Positions 18,223 to 27,637 of a stretch of 64,000 nucleotides of DNA are shown here, in pieces. The DNA is from UBA4427 sp046351135 (GTDB lineage Bacteria; Myxococcota_A; UBA9160; UBA4427). Location: positions 124,001 through 188,000 of the forward strand of contig JAXLZA010000002.1 of NCBI GenBank assembly GCA_046351135.1. The letters are read 5' to 3'. Position numbers and translations under genes: made by a program. The notes under the pieces are model-generated. The model saw only the letters and a program-made list of their open reading frames with translations. It was not told where the DNA came from and did no database searches. The stretch's first letter is position 1, and each line of letters opens with the position of its first letter.

Positions 18223-19359
18223 TCAGACCAGCGCGAGCGCTTCGTAGCTCGCGAGGCCGGCGAGATTGCGCAGGCTCATTTCGGGCAGGTAGTCGCGGAC
18301 GTAGCCGTGACCGCCGTAGACCTGGACGGCGGAGTCCGCGACCGCGAGCCCGACCCGCGCCGTCTGATCCTGGGCGAGGCGCACGCGACGCGACGCATCC
18401 TCGCCGGCGTCGAGGGCCGCGGCGGCCTCCCAGACGAGCAGTCGCGCGCCGTCGATCTCGATCGCCATGTCGGCGAGCTTGAAGGCGATCGCCTGGCGCG
18501 TCGCGATCGGCTGACCGAACGTCTCGCGTTGTTTGGCGTAGTCGCGCGCGGCCTCGTAGGCGGCGCGCGCCGCACCGAGCGCCGTCGCCGCGATCGCGAT
18601 GCGCCCGCGATCGATCAGGCGACGCACGTCGGCGTCGCTCGCCGCGAGCCGGTCCTCGGCGGAGACGCGCACGCCCTCGAGCACGAGCTCCACCGTCGGC
18701 AGACCGCAGAGCCCCATGTTCTGCTCCGGCACGGCGCGCAGCCCCGCGGCCTCGCGATCGACGACGAATGCGGCGAGCGGGCCCGCGGTCGCGGCGCTGC
18801 CCGGGGTCGGCTGCGCTCCGGTCGTCGACGCTCCGGCCTCGCGGGCGATCACGACCACGTGGCGGCCGCCCGGGAGCCAGGGCACGTGGCATTTGTGGCC
18901 ATCGAGGCGATGGCCGTCGCCGTCGCGCCGGGCCGTCGTCTGCGGGCGGAACGGATCGAAGTCGAAGCGCGGCTCGACGAGGGCGAGCGCGCCGGGCACG
19001 AAGGCCGGCCCGAGCAGGCCGGGCAGCACCCGCCGGCGCAGCGCCTCGCTGCCGTGGTCCGCGACCGGAAAGCCGACGAGGCCAGGCGAAAGGATCGCGA
19101 GAGCGAGGGCCATGTCCCCCCAGCCGAGCTCCTCGGCGACGAGCGCCCCGGTCAAGGCCGACCGCGCACCGCCCCCTCCGTCCGCTTCGGGCAGGCCGTT
19201 CGCGACGAGCCCGAGCTCGTGGGCCGCGGCGAGCAGGGCCGGAGCCGGCACACCCGACTCGTCCGCCTCGCGCCCGCGCGGTCGGATCTCGTTCTCGGCG
19301 AACTGGTGCACCGTCTCGATGATCAGCGCCTGCTCTTCGCTCGGCTCGAAGTCGATCAT
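18223..19359 (-). CDS. Acyl-CoA dehydrogenase-like protein lacking the YEGT catalytic motif
   Basis: A 378-residue acyl-CoA dehydrogenase fold protein. It shows FEPSEEQALIIETVHQFAENEIRP at the N-terminus, QRETFGQPIATRQAIAFKLADMAIEID in the C-terminal helical domain and QVYGGHGYVRDYLPEM, the standard flavin-contact segment. It then ends with RNLAGLASYEALALV: there is no YEGT/YEGP Glu after the GGHGY segment, and the central flavin motif is also unusual (HRLDGHKCHVPWLPGG instead of the GxKxxITN type). The start ATG 19359 has GGAG eight bases upstream. In steroid-degrading actinobacteria, two-gene acyl-CoA dehydrogenases form alpha2beta2 enzymes with one non-catalytic subunit; this pair may work likewise. 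Confidence 0.85.
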   Translation of the reverse strand: MIDFEPSEEQALIIETVHQFAENEIRPRGREADESGVPAPALLAAAHELGLVANGLPEADGGGGARSALTGALVAEELGWGDMALALAILSPGLVGFPVADHGSEALRRRVLPGLLGPAFVPGALALVEPRFDFDPFRPQTTARRDGDGHRLDGHKCHVPWLPGGRHVVVIAREAGASTTGAQPTPGSAATAGPLAAFVVDREAAGLRAVPEQNMGLCGLPTVELVLEGVRVSAEDRLAASDADVRRLIDRGRIAIAATALGAARAAYEAARDYAKQRETFGQPIATRQAIAFKLADMAIEIDGARLLVWEAAAALDAGEDASRRVRLAQDQTARVGLAVADSAVQVYGGHGYVRDYLPEMSLRNLAGLASYEALALV

Positions 19360-19756
19360 GAAGGCCACTCCGGATGGGCCGCGCGCGCGGCGGGGATCGT
19401 GCGTCGAGGACTCGCGCCGCTCGCGCGAATCGGCGTGGAGAGCGGGTCTCGGGGCGTCGGACGAACGGCTCGAAGTCGAGCGTATCAACTGGCGCCGGGG
19501 CTCGCCGCGACGGCGCGGTGCGACGTCGTCCATCCGGTGCGCACCCGAAACGGACTCCGGGTCCCGCCTGCAACCATTCGCTGCGCGCTCGTCGTTCGCT
19601 CGGCCATATACTCCGCGCCGAACCACCTCCCGCGCCGGATCGAAGCTGCTCGTTCGACGCGATCCGACCCGGGAGTCCACGCAACGCGCGCATCTCGCTC
19701 CGCGATCGATCGACCGCGAGAGCGAGTGTCGTGTGCCGAGAGGCCGCGTCTCGCCT
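19360..19756. promoter_or_regulatory. Divergent intergenic region between the acyl-CoA dehydrogenase operon and the act operon
   Basis: These 397 bases hold no gene that I can support. They separate two divergently transcribed operons, so both promoters must lie here. A TATACT hexamer at 19607-19612 could be a -10 element for the act operon about 145 bases upstream of actA. No convincing -35 box lies 17 bases before it, so this is only a candidate. The composition is locally richer in A/T around it than in the flanking genes. Confidence 0.35.
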
Positions 19757-20557
19757 ATGCCCGGAAAGATCCCCGGAAACTCGCCCGGAACCCCGTCCGC
19801 GAAGGGCTCCCGCATCGCGTCGTCGAAGAGCTCCTGGCTCGCGGTCGTCGCCGCGGCGGCGCTCGCGACCGTCTTCGTCTTCTGGTCGGGCTGGCCGACG
19901 CCGGGCGAGGGGACGGCGAACGCGTCGGGGAGCAACGTCCAGGTCGCGACGGGCGTGTGCGATGCCCACCGCCTGAAGGCGCTCACGGCCAACGACCCCT
20001 CGATCGAGATCGAGATCCCGGCCGAGTTCGACAAGCCCTTCCCGTCGGCCTCCGCCTGCCAGTCGGCCGTCGACGCGTGGGATCCCAAGGCGCCGGGCCC
20101 GAAGCAGCCGATTCCCTTCAGCCACAAGCACCACGCCGGCCAGTTCAAGATCGAGTGCCTCTACTGCCATGCCGGGACCGACAAGTCGGCCGCCGCGGGC
20201 GTCCCCTCCGTCGAGCTCTGCATGGGCTGCCATTCGCAGTTCCCGACCGAGTACGACGAGATCGAGGGCATCCGGATCCTGAAGCAGCACTGGGAAGAGA
20301 AGAAGCCGATCGAGTGGGTCCAGATCCACCGCCTTCCCGAGCACGTCCAGTTCCGCCACAACCGCCACGTCCAGAAGGGCGTCGCGTGCCAGACCTGCCA
20401 TGGCCCGGTCGAGGAGATCGACAAGCTCCATCTCGTCCCGGATACCAAGATGGGATACCTGGTGCCGGTCGCGAAGCTCGAGATGGGCTGGTGCATCAGC
20501 TGCCACCGACAGAATCATCAGCAGGCGTCGCAGGACTGCCTGAAGTGCCACTACTAG
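19757..20557 (+). CDS. actA: Alternative complex III subunit ActA, pentaheme cytochrome c
   Basis: A 266-residue membrane-anchored multiheme cytochrome c of alternative complex III, the quinol:cytochrome c or oxidase oxidoreductase that replaces bc1. One N-terminal hydrophobic segment (about residues 27-45, WLAVVAAAALATVFVFW) anchors the periplasmic domain. Five heme motifs are present: CLYCH, CMGCH, CQTCH, CISCH and a C-terminal CLKCH. Extra His residues (FSHKHHAG, FRHNRHVQ) can serve as axial ligands, as in cytochrome c7/c3-like folds. The pentaheme count equals that of characterised ActA. It is the first gene of actABCDEF, and the start is the first Met of the basic leader. Confidence 0.95.
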   Translation: MPGKIPGNSPGTPSAKGSRIASSKSSWLAVVAAAALATVFVFWSGWPTPGEGTANASGSNVQVATGVCDAHRLKALTANDPSIEIEIPAEFDKPFPSASACQSAVDAWDPKAPGPKQPIPFSHKHHAGQFKIECLYCHAGTDKSAAAGVPSVELCMGCHSQFPTEYDEIEGIRILKQHWEEKKPIEWVQIHRLPEHVQFRHNRHVQKGVACQTCHGPVEEIDKLHLVPDTKMGYLVPVAKLEMGWCISCHRQNHQQASQDCLKCHY

Positions 20558-20624
20558 GGACTGCTTCGAGTCGCTCCGTCGAGTCACTCTTCTCTTTCCG
20601 AGAGACAGGAAGCCAGGGGTCTGC

Positions 20625-23600
20625 ATGTCCGAGCTCGATCGTCGTGAGTTCCTCAAGATCGTCGGCCTGTCCGCAGGGGCCGCCGCTGCCGCCGGCTGCA
20701 GCGATCCCGCGGAGAAGCTGATTCCGTACGTGATCCAGCCCGAGACGATCACGCCGGGCATTTCCGTCGACTACGCCTCGACCTGTCTCGAGTGCTCGTC
20801 GGGCTGCGGTCTCCACGTGAAGACCCGCGAAGGCCGCCCGATCAAGCTCGAGGGCAACCCCGAGCATCCCATCAACCGCGGCCGCCTGTGCGCCCGCGGC
20901 CAGGCGAGCCTCGGCCGGACCTATCATCCCGACCGCATCCAGGGCCCCGCGACCCGCAGCAGCGACGGTGCGCTCCAGCCCATCAGCTGGGACGACGCGA
21001 AGGGCAAGCTCGCGGCGAAGCTCGGCAGCGACGCCGGCAAGACCTGGATCCTGGGCGGTCCGGTCGGCCCCTCCCTCGACGCGCTGCTCGACCAGCTCGT
21101 CGCCGCCACCGGCATCGCCGGCCGGCTGACCTACGAGCCCTTCGGCGACCACGCGCTGCTCGACGCGAGCCAGCAGCTCTTCGGCGCCTACGCCGCGCCG
21201 ATCTTCGACCTGACGGGCGCGGACCTCGTCCTCGACTTCGGCTCGGACTTCCTCGACACGGGCCGCTCCCCGGTCGAGCACGCGCGCCAGCTCTCCGAGG
21301 GCCGGGACGTCGCGAAGCAGGCCAACGGCGGTGCCCGCGTCATCGCGATCGGGCCGCGCCAGAACCTGACGGCCTCGAACGCCGACCTCTGGGTCGCGGT
21401 CCGCCCGGGCAGCGAAGGCGTGCTCGCCCTCGCGCTCGCGCAGGCGGTGGCCAACGCGAAGGGCAACGCGGTCGTCGCGGCCGCGGCGGCCGGTGCCAGC
21501 AAGAACGCGGCGATCGAGGCCGCGGGGCTCGACGCGGCGCTCTTCGACAAGCTCGTCGGCAAGCTCTCGAGCGCGAGCCGCGCGGTGGCCTTCCCGCCTT
21601 CGGTGGCGGCGGCGACGACGGCCGGGCGCAGCGATGCGGCAGCGGTGCTGCTGCTCAACGCGGCGGTCGGTGCGATCGGGACCGCGGTCCGCTATCCGGC
21701 GGCCGACGCGAAGAAGACGGCGAGCCTCGCCGACGTGAAGGCGCTGGTCGAGAAGATGAACGCGGGCCAGGTCGACTGCCTGCTGATCCACGATCTGAAC
21801 CCCGTCTACTCGCTCCCCGCTTCCCTCGGCTTCAAGGACGCGCTCGGCAAGGTCGGCCTGGTCGTCGCCTTCGCGCCGCTCGCCGACGAGACGACGGAGA
21901 AGGCGGGCCTGCTCCTGCCGGACCACACGCCGGCCGAGTCCTGGGGCGACGCGAGCCCGCGACCGGGCATCCGCTCCCTGGTACAGCCGACGGTCCGGCC
22001 GCTCTTCGACACCCAAGCCATGGCCGATACGCTGCTCGACGCGGCGCGCGCGGCGGGCGGCGACGCGGTCGCGACGCTGCCGGCGGGCAACTGGAAGAGC
22101 GTGCTCCAGGCCAACTGGTCGGGCACGAGCTGGCGCCAGGCGCTGGCCCGCGGCGGCGAGTTCGGCGAGACGGCGACCCGCTCGGTCGCGCTGGTCGAGG
22201 GGCTGGGCGGCGTCCAGGCCTCGGCGCCGAAGCTCGCGGGCTCGGGCGACTTCACGCTGATCGCCTTCCCCCACTCCTTCTACGGCGACGGCCGCGGCGC
22301 GGCGCTGCCCTGGATGCAGGAGATCCCCGACCCGGTCACGAAGCTGTCGTGGAACTCGTGGGCGGAGCTCTCCCATACGAAGGCCGCCGAGCTCGGCGTG
22401 ACCTTCGGCGACGTCGTCACGGTCGCGACGGAGTCCGGCTCCTTCGACGTCTCGGTCTTTCCGCGCGGTGGCATCCCGGACGACGTGGTCGCGATCCCGA
22501 TCGGCCAGGGTCATACGGTCGGCCACTACGCCTCGATGGCGGGCGACGAGCAGTCACAGCCCGGCGTGGCCCGCGGTGTCAATCTCGCCGACGTGCTGCC
22601 GGTCGCGACCGACGAGGCCGGCGGCCAGGCCTTCCTGTCGACGAAGGCGACGGTGACGAAGGCGGGACGCTTCCGCCGGCTCGCGCTGTCGCAGTGGACC
22701 GACAACCAGCGCAAGCGCGGTCTCGCCCCCGAGGTCTCGCTGTACGACCTCGCGCAGGCCGGCGGCATGGCCCACTTCCTCGCGGCTTCTCCGGCCTCGG
22801 CCTCGGAGCACGAAGGCGGCGAGCACGCGGAAGGCGGCGAGCATGGCGAGGGCGGTGGACACGCCGAGGGCGGCCACCACTTCTCGGGCCCGCCCTTCGA
22901 GTACGACCCGGGCAACGACGCCGATCCCGATCAGCCCTATCGCTGGGGCATGACGATCGACAACGACAAGTGCACCGGCTGCTCCGCCTGCATCGCCGCC
23001 TGCTACATCGAGAACAACGTCTCGATCGTCGGCGAGCAGCAGGCCATCAAGCACCGCGAGATGACCTGGCTCCGGATCGAGCGCTACGTCGGCGACGGCG
23101 ACGACGACGCGTCCCTCGACTCCGAGCGCCGGCCGATTCCCCGCGGCGAGCGCCTCGGCGAGAACAAGGTCCGGCATCTGCCGATGCTCTGTCAGCACTG
23201 TGGTGCGGCGCCCTGCGAGGCGGTCTGCCCGGTCATCGCGACCTACCACAACGACGAAGGCATCAACGGCATGGTGTACAACCGCTGCGTCGGCACGCGG
23301 TACTGCGCCAACAACTGCACCTACAAGGTCCGCCGCTTCAACTACTTCGACTACGGCCGCAAGAACTGGCCGGGCCTGCTGGGCCTCATGCTGAACCCGG
23401 ACGTGACCGTCCGCGGCCAGGGCGTGATGGAGAAGTGCTCGTTCTGCGTGCAGCGGATCGAGGCGGCGCGCCAGCCGGTGAAGGACAAGGGCCTGCCGAT
23501 CCCGGACGGCGCGGTCAAGACCGCCTGCCAGCAGTCGTGCCCGTCGGACGCGATCAGCTTCGGCAACGTCCGCGACAAGGCGAGCGCCCCGGTCCAGCGC

Positions 23601-23699
23601 GCGCAGGCGAGCAAGACCCGCGCCTATGCCGCGCTCCAGATCCTGAATACCCGATCCGCCGTGACCTACCTCGCGAAGGTCCGGCGCGAAGAGAGCTGA
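20625..23699 (+). CDS. actB: Alternative complex III subunit ActB, molybdopterin-oxidoreductase-like plus iron-sulfur protein
   Basis: A 1,024-residue periplasmic subunit. The N-terminus has a Tat-type signal (DRREFLKIVG) with a possible lipobox (AAGCS). Domain B1 (to about residue 700) is molybdopterin-oxidoreductase-like, with a CLECSSGC...GRLCARG cluster motif. A His/Glu/Gly-rich linker follows at about residues 725-755. Domain B2 is ferredoxin-like with four Cys groups: CTGCSACIAAC, CQHCGAAPCEAVC, CVGTRYCANNC and a final CSFC/CQQSC. These match the several Fe-S clusters of ActB that carry electrons from quinol. Many residues of the Mo site are not conserved in this family, so B1 is structural. 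Located between actA and actC. Confidence 0.95.
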   Translation: MSELDRREFLKIVGLSAGAAAAAGCSDPAEKLIPYVIQPETITPGISVDYASTCLECSSGCGLHVKTREGRPIKLEGNPEHPINRGRLCARGQASLGRTYHPDRIQGPATRSSDGALQPISWDDAKGKLAAKLGSDAGKTWILGGPVGPSLDALLDQLVAATGIAGRLTYEPFGDHALLDASQQLFGAYAAPIFDLTGADLVLDFGSDFLDTGRSPVEHARQLSEGRDVAKQANGGARVIAIGPRQNLTASNADLWVAVRPGSEGVLALALAQAVANAKGNAVVAAAAAGASKNAAIEAAGLDAALFDKLVGKLSSASRAVAFPPSVAAATTAGRSDAAAVLLLNAAVGAIGTAVRYPAADAKKTASLADVKALVEKMNAGQVDCLLIHDLNPVYSLPASLGFKDALGKVGLVVAFAPLADETTEKAGLLLPDHTPAESWGDASPRPGIRSLVQPTVRPLFDTQAMADTLLDAARAAGGDAVATLPAGNWKSVLQANWSGTSWRQALARGGEFGETATRSVALVEGLGGVQASAPKLAGSGDFTLIAFPHSFYGDGRGAALPWMQEIPDPVTKLSWNSWAELSHTKAAELGVTFGDVVTVATESGSFDVSVFPRGGIPDDVVAIPIGQGHTVGHYASMAGDEQSQPGVARGVNLADVLPVATDEAGGQAFLSTKATVTKAGRFRRLALSQWTDNQRKRGLAPEVSLYDLAQAGGMAHFLAASPASASEHEGGEHAEGGEHGEGGGHAEGGHHFSGPPFEYDPGNDADPDQPYRWGMTIDNDKCTGCSACIAACYIENNVSIVGEQQAIKHREMTWLRIERYVGDGDDDASLDSERRPIPRGERLGENKVRHLPMLCQHCGAAPCEAVCPVIATYHNDEGINGMVYNRCVGTRYCANNCTYKVRRFNYFDYGRKNWPGLLGLMLNPDVTVRGQGVMEKCSFCVQRIEAARQPVKDKGLPIPDGAVKTACQQSCPSDAISFGNVRDKASAPVQRAQASKTRAYAALQILNTRSAVTYLAKVRREES

Positions 23700-23712
23700 G
23701 GGAGTCCACTGA

Positions 23713-25116
23713 ATGGCACCGCCTCCCGCGACCGCTGTCGCTGACGCGATGAACCCGCCGGCCCGCCCCCGGGATTCGCAGGCCAACATCGACATCATGG
23801 CCGTCACCAAGGGCTTCCACTGGCCCTGGCTGATCGCCCTGGTGTTCGCATTGACCGGCGTCGGCGTGGCTGCGTTGACGCTCGCCTGGCAGACCTACGA
23901 AGGCCTCGGCGTCGCCGGCTACCAGGCCCCGGTCTTCTGGGGCGTCTACATCATCACGTTCGTCTTCTGGATCGGCATCGGCCACGCCGGCACGCTCATC
24001 TCCGCCATCCTCTTCCTGTTCCGGGCGAAGTGGCGCAACGCCATCAACCGCGGCGCCGAGACGATGACGGTCTTCGCGGTGCTCACGGCGGCGCTCTTCC
24101 CGCTGATCCACATCGGCCGCCTCTGGAAGTTCTACTTCCTGCTCCCGTACCCGAACCAGCGCTACCTCTGGGTCAACTTCAAGAGCCCGCTGCTCTGGGA
24201 CGTCTTCGCGGTCAACACCTACCTGACGATCTCGCTGCTCTTCTTCCTCGTCGGCCTGATCCCCGACATCGCGATCGCCCGCGACCGCGCCGTCGGCTGG
24301 AAGAAGGTCGTCTACACGATCCTCGCCGCCGGCTGGCAGGGCACGGGGCAGCAGTGGAAGGCGCATAGCCGGGCGGTGCTCCACCTCTCGGGCCTCGCGA
24401 CGCCCCTGGTCCTCTCGGTCCACTCCATCGTCTCCTGGGACTTCGCGATGTCGATCGTGCCGGGCTGGCACGCGACGATCTTCGCCCCCTACTTCGTGGC
24501 CGGCGCCATCTTCGGCGGCTTCGCGATGGTGGTCGTGGTGATGGTCCCGGTCCGCCGGATCTTCCGCCTCGAGCCCTACATCACCGACTACCACTTCGAG
24601 AACATGTCGAGGTTCATCCTCTTCACGTCCCTGATCTGCGGCTACGCCTACGGGGCCGAGTACTTCATCGCCTGGTACTCGGGGGTCGAGTTCGAGCAGA
24701 CCTCCTTCTGGCAGCGCGCATTCGGTCCCTACTGGTTCTCGACCTGGTGCATGATCATCTTCAACGTGGTCATGCCGCAGGCCCTCTGGATCAAGAAGCT
24801 GCGCACGAACATCCCGTTCCTCTTCGTGCTCTGCTTCTTCATCAATCTGGGCATGTGGTTCGAGCGGTACGTCATCATCATCACCTCGCTCTCCCGCGAG
24901 TACGTGCCGGCCGCCTGGGGTCTCTACATCCCGAGCCTCGTCGAGATGATCGTGCTCACCGGCAGCTTCTGCTGGTTCAGCATGTTCTTCCTGCTCTACC
25001 TCAAGATGTTCCCGATCATCGCCATCTCGGAGGTCAAGGAGCTCGACATCCACGCGCGTGACCACGCCCGCCACGGCGTCGGCCACGCCGCTCATGCCTC
25101 CGGAGGTGCCCACTGA
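23713..25116 (+). CDS. actC: Alternative complex III subunit ActC, NrfD-family membrane protein
   Basis: A 467-residue polytopic membrane protein of the NrfD/PsrC family that forms the quinol-binding membrane part of alternative complex III. About ten hydrophobic helices are visible, starting at WLIALVFALTGVGVAALTLAW and including VFWGVYIITFVFWIGIGH, where a conserved His-Ala-Gly lies near the membrane surface. The C-terminus is soluble and His-rich (HARDHARHGVGHAAHASGGAH). A GGGAG lies eight bases before the ATG. The stop codon overlaps the actD start (TGATG). Length is normal for ActC. Confidence 0.95.
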   Translation: MAPPPATAVADAMNPPARPRDSQANIDIMAVTKGFHWPWLIALVFALTGVGVAALTLAWQTYEGLGVAGYQAPVFWGVYIITFVFWIGIGHAGTLISAILFLFRAKWRNAINRGAETMTVFAVLTAALFPLIHIGRLWKFYFLLPYPNQRYLWVNFKSPLLWDVFAVNTYLTISLLFFLVGLIPDIAIARDRAVGWKKVVYTILAAGWQGTGQQWKAHSRAVLHLSGLATPLVLSVHSIVSWDFAMSIVPGWHATIFAPYFVAGAIFGGFAMVVVVMVPVRRIFRLEPYITDYHFENMSRFILFTSLICGYAYGAEYFIAWYSGVEFEQTSFWQRAFGPYWFSTWCMIIFNVVMPQALWIKKLRTNIPFLFVLCFFINLGMWFERYVIIITSLSREYVPAAWGLYIPSLVEMIVLTGSFCWFSMFFLLYLKMFPIIAISEVKELDIHARDHARHGVGHAAHASGGAH

Positions 25117-25622
25117 TGGCCGAGCTCGTCAGTGTCTACGAGTATCCGTCCGACGTCGCGACGGTCGTGCGCAAGCTGAAGGCCCGCGGCTTCACCGATC
25201 TGACGACCTATTCTCCGGCGCCGTTCGAGGAGATCGAGATGGCCGAGGATCCGCGGCCGTCGAAGGTCCGCGCGTTCCACCTGATCGGCTCGCTGGTCGG
25301 CGTGGTGACGGGCTTCGGCATCCAGATCTGGATGTCGATGGACTGGCCGATCAAGATCGCGGGCAAGAACATCGCCGCGATCCCGCCCATGTGGATCATC
25401 GGCTTCGAGCTCCAGACCCTCTTCGGCGGCATCCTGGTCGTCGCCGGTCTGGCGATCCTCGCCGGCCTCTATCCCCGCGCCCTCGACCGCCACTACAGCC
25501 CGCGCTTCTCCGCCGAGGAGTTCGGGGTCGTGGTGCGCTGCGAGGATCGCGACGCCGCCGAGGTCGAGAGCCTGATGCGCGGACACAACGCGAAGGAGGT
25601 CAAGCGTGCCGAGGTTCACTGA
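25116..25622 (+). CDS. actD: Alternative complex III subunit ActD (DUF3341)
   Basis: A 168-residue membrane subunit of alternative complex III, DUF3341 family. It has a cytoplasmic N-terminal part (SVYEYPSDVATVVRKLKARGFTDLTTYSPAPFEEIE) and two transmembrane hairpin helices (about residues 50-70 and 90-115). A C-terminal soluble tail contains the family-type HYSPRFSAEEFGVVVRCED and ESLMRGHNAKEV. It starts in the actC stop codon and its end overlaps actE by 17 bases, implying translational coupling. Its role in the complex is structural. Confidence 0.95.
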   Translation: MAELVSVYEYPSDVATVVRKLKARGFTDLTTYSPAPFEEIEMAEDPRPSKVRAFHLIGSLVGVVTGFGIQIWMSMDWPIKIAGKNIAAIPPMWIIGFELQTLFGGILVVAGLAILAGLYPRALDRHYSPRFSAEEFGVVVRCEDRDAAEVESLMRGHNAKEVKRAEVH

Positions 25623-26265
25623 CAGCCGCTCGCTCCTGGCGGCGACGCTGCTCGCGGTGTCGACGCTGCCGGGCTGCTGGGAGCAGGTCTCGGTCGAGTG
25701 GTTCCCGCAGATGAAGCGGCAGCTCGCGGTGCAGGCCTTCGAGACCCTCGAGTCGGTCCCGGGCATGACGCGGGTCGAGGCCTTCACGCCGCCCGAGGGC
25801 ACGGTCGCGGTCGGCTGGGCCGACGTCGCCGAGCCCGCGGACCTGCCGGTCGACGCCCAGGAGGCGCTCGTCAATCCGCGCAAGCCGACGCTCGAGTCCC
25901 TCGCCAACGGCAAGAAGATCTTCGACGTGACCTGCAAGACCTGCCACGGGGCGACCGGTGGCGGCGACGGCACGATCGCGGCGCCGAACGGTCCGATCGC
26001 CGGTGTGCTCCCGATCGGTCCCGGTCCGATGGGCTTCAGCCTGGCGACCGGTCTCACCGACGGCCACATCTACACGACGATCTCCCTCGGTCGCGGCCGC
26101 ATGCCGAGCTACCGCCGGATCGCGCCGTCGGATCGCTGGGACGTCGTCAACTACATCCGTGAGCTGAACGGTCAGCTGGCCCAGCAGACCGCCAGCGCCG
26201 CGCCGGCCGCGGCCGCTCCCGCGCCCGCCGCCGATTCCGCCGCCACAGGAGGTGCAGCCCAGTGA
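25606..26265 (+). CDS. actE: Alternative complex III subunit ActE, monoheme cytochrome c lipoprotein
   Basis: A 219-residue lipoprotein cytochrome c (lipobox LPGC, Cys near residue 24) that hands electrons from the complex to a soluble cytochrome c or directly to an oxidase. The heme motif is CKTCH (Cys110, Cys113, His114), with a later Met in GRGRMPSYRR as the probable sixth ligand. The GTG start at 25606 is fixed by AAGGAGGT six bases upstream. The C-terminal 30 residues are Ala/Pro-rich and disordered. It overlaps actD and actF (GTGA). Family and position are standard. Confidence 0.94.
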   Translation: MPRFTDSRSLLAATLLAVSTLPGCWEQVSVEWFPQMKRQLAVQAFETLESVPGMTRVEAFTPPEGTVAVGWADVAEPADLPVDAQEALVNPRKPTLESLANGKKIFDVTCKTCHGATGGGDGTIAAPNGPIAGVLPIGPGPMGFSLATGLTDGHIYTTISLGRGRMPSYRRIAPSDRWDVVNYIRELNGQLAQQTASAAPAAAAPAPAADSAATGGAAQ

Positions 26266-27581
26266 GCTCCCGAGCCACCGCAGGCGAGCGCGCGAATCCC
26301 GGCGCGCTGCCCCAGCCGCTCTTCAACATCTGCCTCGTGCTCGTCGCGATCGGCGTCGCCGCGTTCGTCGGCGGCCTCGCGAAGAACCCGCAGACGACCT
26401 GGCTGGCGTACCACACGAACTTCATCTTCTTCACCTACCTCGCCTGCGGCGGCATGGCGCTGGCGGCGGCCTACTCGATCGTCGGGGCGACCTGGCCGGG
26501 CCCGTACCGGCGCTTCGCCGAGTCCTTCGCCGCGTTCCTCCCGGTTGCGTTCCTGCTGGGCCTCGTCGGCTACTTCGGGGGCAACGAGATCTTCGACTGG
26601 CAGAAGAACGGGGCCATGGCGGGCAAGGAGGCGTGGCTCAACAAGCAGCGCTTCTACGTCATGGACTACGCGCTGCTGGGGACGATGGCGCTGCTGTCGG
26701 TGCTCTACATCAAGGCCTCGGTCCGACCGACCCTGCGCAACCTGGCCGAGCACGGGCAGGGGATCGCCAAGTCCCTCGCCGCGAGCTGGACGGCGGGCTG
26801 GCGGGGCGACGAGGAGGAGCGCCTCGCGGCGAAGAACCGGACGAACTTCCTCGCACCGCTCGTCGCGCTGACCTACGGCATCGGCTTCGCCTTCTTCAGC
26901 TTCGACCAGGTCATGAGCATGGAGCAGAGCTGGTTCTCGAACCTCTTCGGGAACTTCGTGTGCTGGGGCGGCATTCTCTCGGCCGTCGCCGCCTGCGCCA
27001 TCTCGGGCCTCGCGAGCCGCGAGATCCCGGGCTTCCAGGGCGAGATCACCGAGAACCGCCAGCACGACATCGGCAAGATGATGTTCGCGTTCTCGATCTT
27101 CTGGATGTACCTCTTCTGGTCCCAGTACCTCGTGATCTACTACGGCAACCTCCCGGAGGAGACCTTCTTCCTCCGCGACCGGCTCGGCGACCAGTTCCTG
27201 ATCGACAAGGCCTACTCGGCCGAGGCGTTCGCGAAGAGCTGGTCGAACTGGGACTTCGAATGGGCGCGCCTGCAGACCGGCTACGGCTGGGTCTCGATGG
27301 CGGTCTGGGCCTGCAACTGGCTGATCCCGTTCTGGGTCCTCCTCGGCCGACAGCCGAAGAAGACGCCGTGGATCGCGGGTCCCGTCGCGTGCTCGCTGCT
27401 CTTCGGCCTCTGGCTCGAGCGCAACGTCCTGGTCTGGCCCTCGGTCGTGAAGGGCGACATGCTGTCCTGGCTCGGTCCGATCCAGATCGGCATCGCCCTC
27501 GGCTTCGGCGGCCTCTTCCTCGCGGTCGTGCTCTTCTATTCGCGGGTCTTCCCGACGATCGCGGTGTCGTCGAAGGAGTAG
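26262..27581 (+). CDS. actF: Alternative complex III subunit ActF, NrfD-family membrane protein
   Basis: A 439-residue polytopic protein, the second NrfD-like subunit of alternative complex III. About ten hydrophobic helices are seen, from LFNICLVLVAIGVAAFVGGLA to the final FGGLFLAVVLFYSRV. Loop features such as FDQVMSMEQSWFSNLFG and SIFWMYLFWSQYLVIYYGNLP are typical of ActF. The GTG start overlaps the actE stop (GTGA) and follows an AGGAGGT. The act operon stops here: no cox genes follow, and the next gene, a rhomboid protease, starts 56 bases later. A terminal oxidase must be encoded elsewhere. Confidence 0.95.
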   Translation: MSSRATAGERANPGALPQPLFNICLVLVAIGVAAFVGGLAKNPQTTWLAYHTNFIFFTYLACGGMALAAAYSIVGATWPGPYRRFAESFAAFLPVAFLLGLVGYFGGNEIFDWQKNGAMAGKEAWLNKQRFYVMDYALLGTMALLSVLYIKASVRPTLRNLAEHGQGIAKSLAASWTAGWRGDEEERLAAKNRTNFLAPLVALTYGIGFAFFSFDQVMSMEQSWFSNLFGNFVCWGGILSAVAACAISGLASREIPGFQGEITENRQHDIGKMMFAFSIFWMYLFWSQYLVIYYGNLPEETFFLRDRLGDQFLIDKAYSAEAFAKSWSNWDFEWARLQTGYGWVSMAVWACNWLIPFWVLLGRQPKKTPWIAGPVACSLLFGLWLERNVLVWPSVVKGDMLSWLGPIQIGIALGFGGLFLAVVLFYSRVFPTIAVSSKE

Positions 27582-27637
27582 TGGCCATCGGATCGACACG
27601 GCGTCTTCGGGCCCGGGCGTCGCGCTAAGCTGCGACC

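Noticed and set aside
22800..22880. Short GAGG/GGCG tandem-like DNA repeat within actB
   Set aside because: It simply encodes the His/Glu/Gly linker; it is not an independent DNA repeat element.
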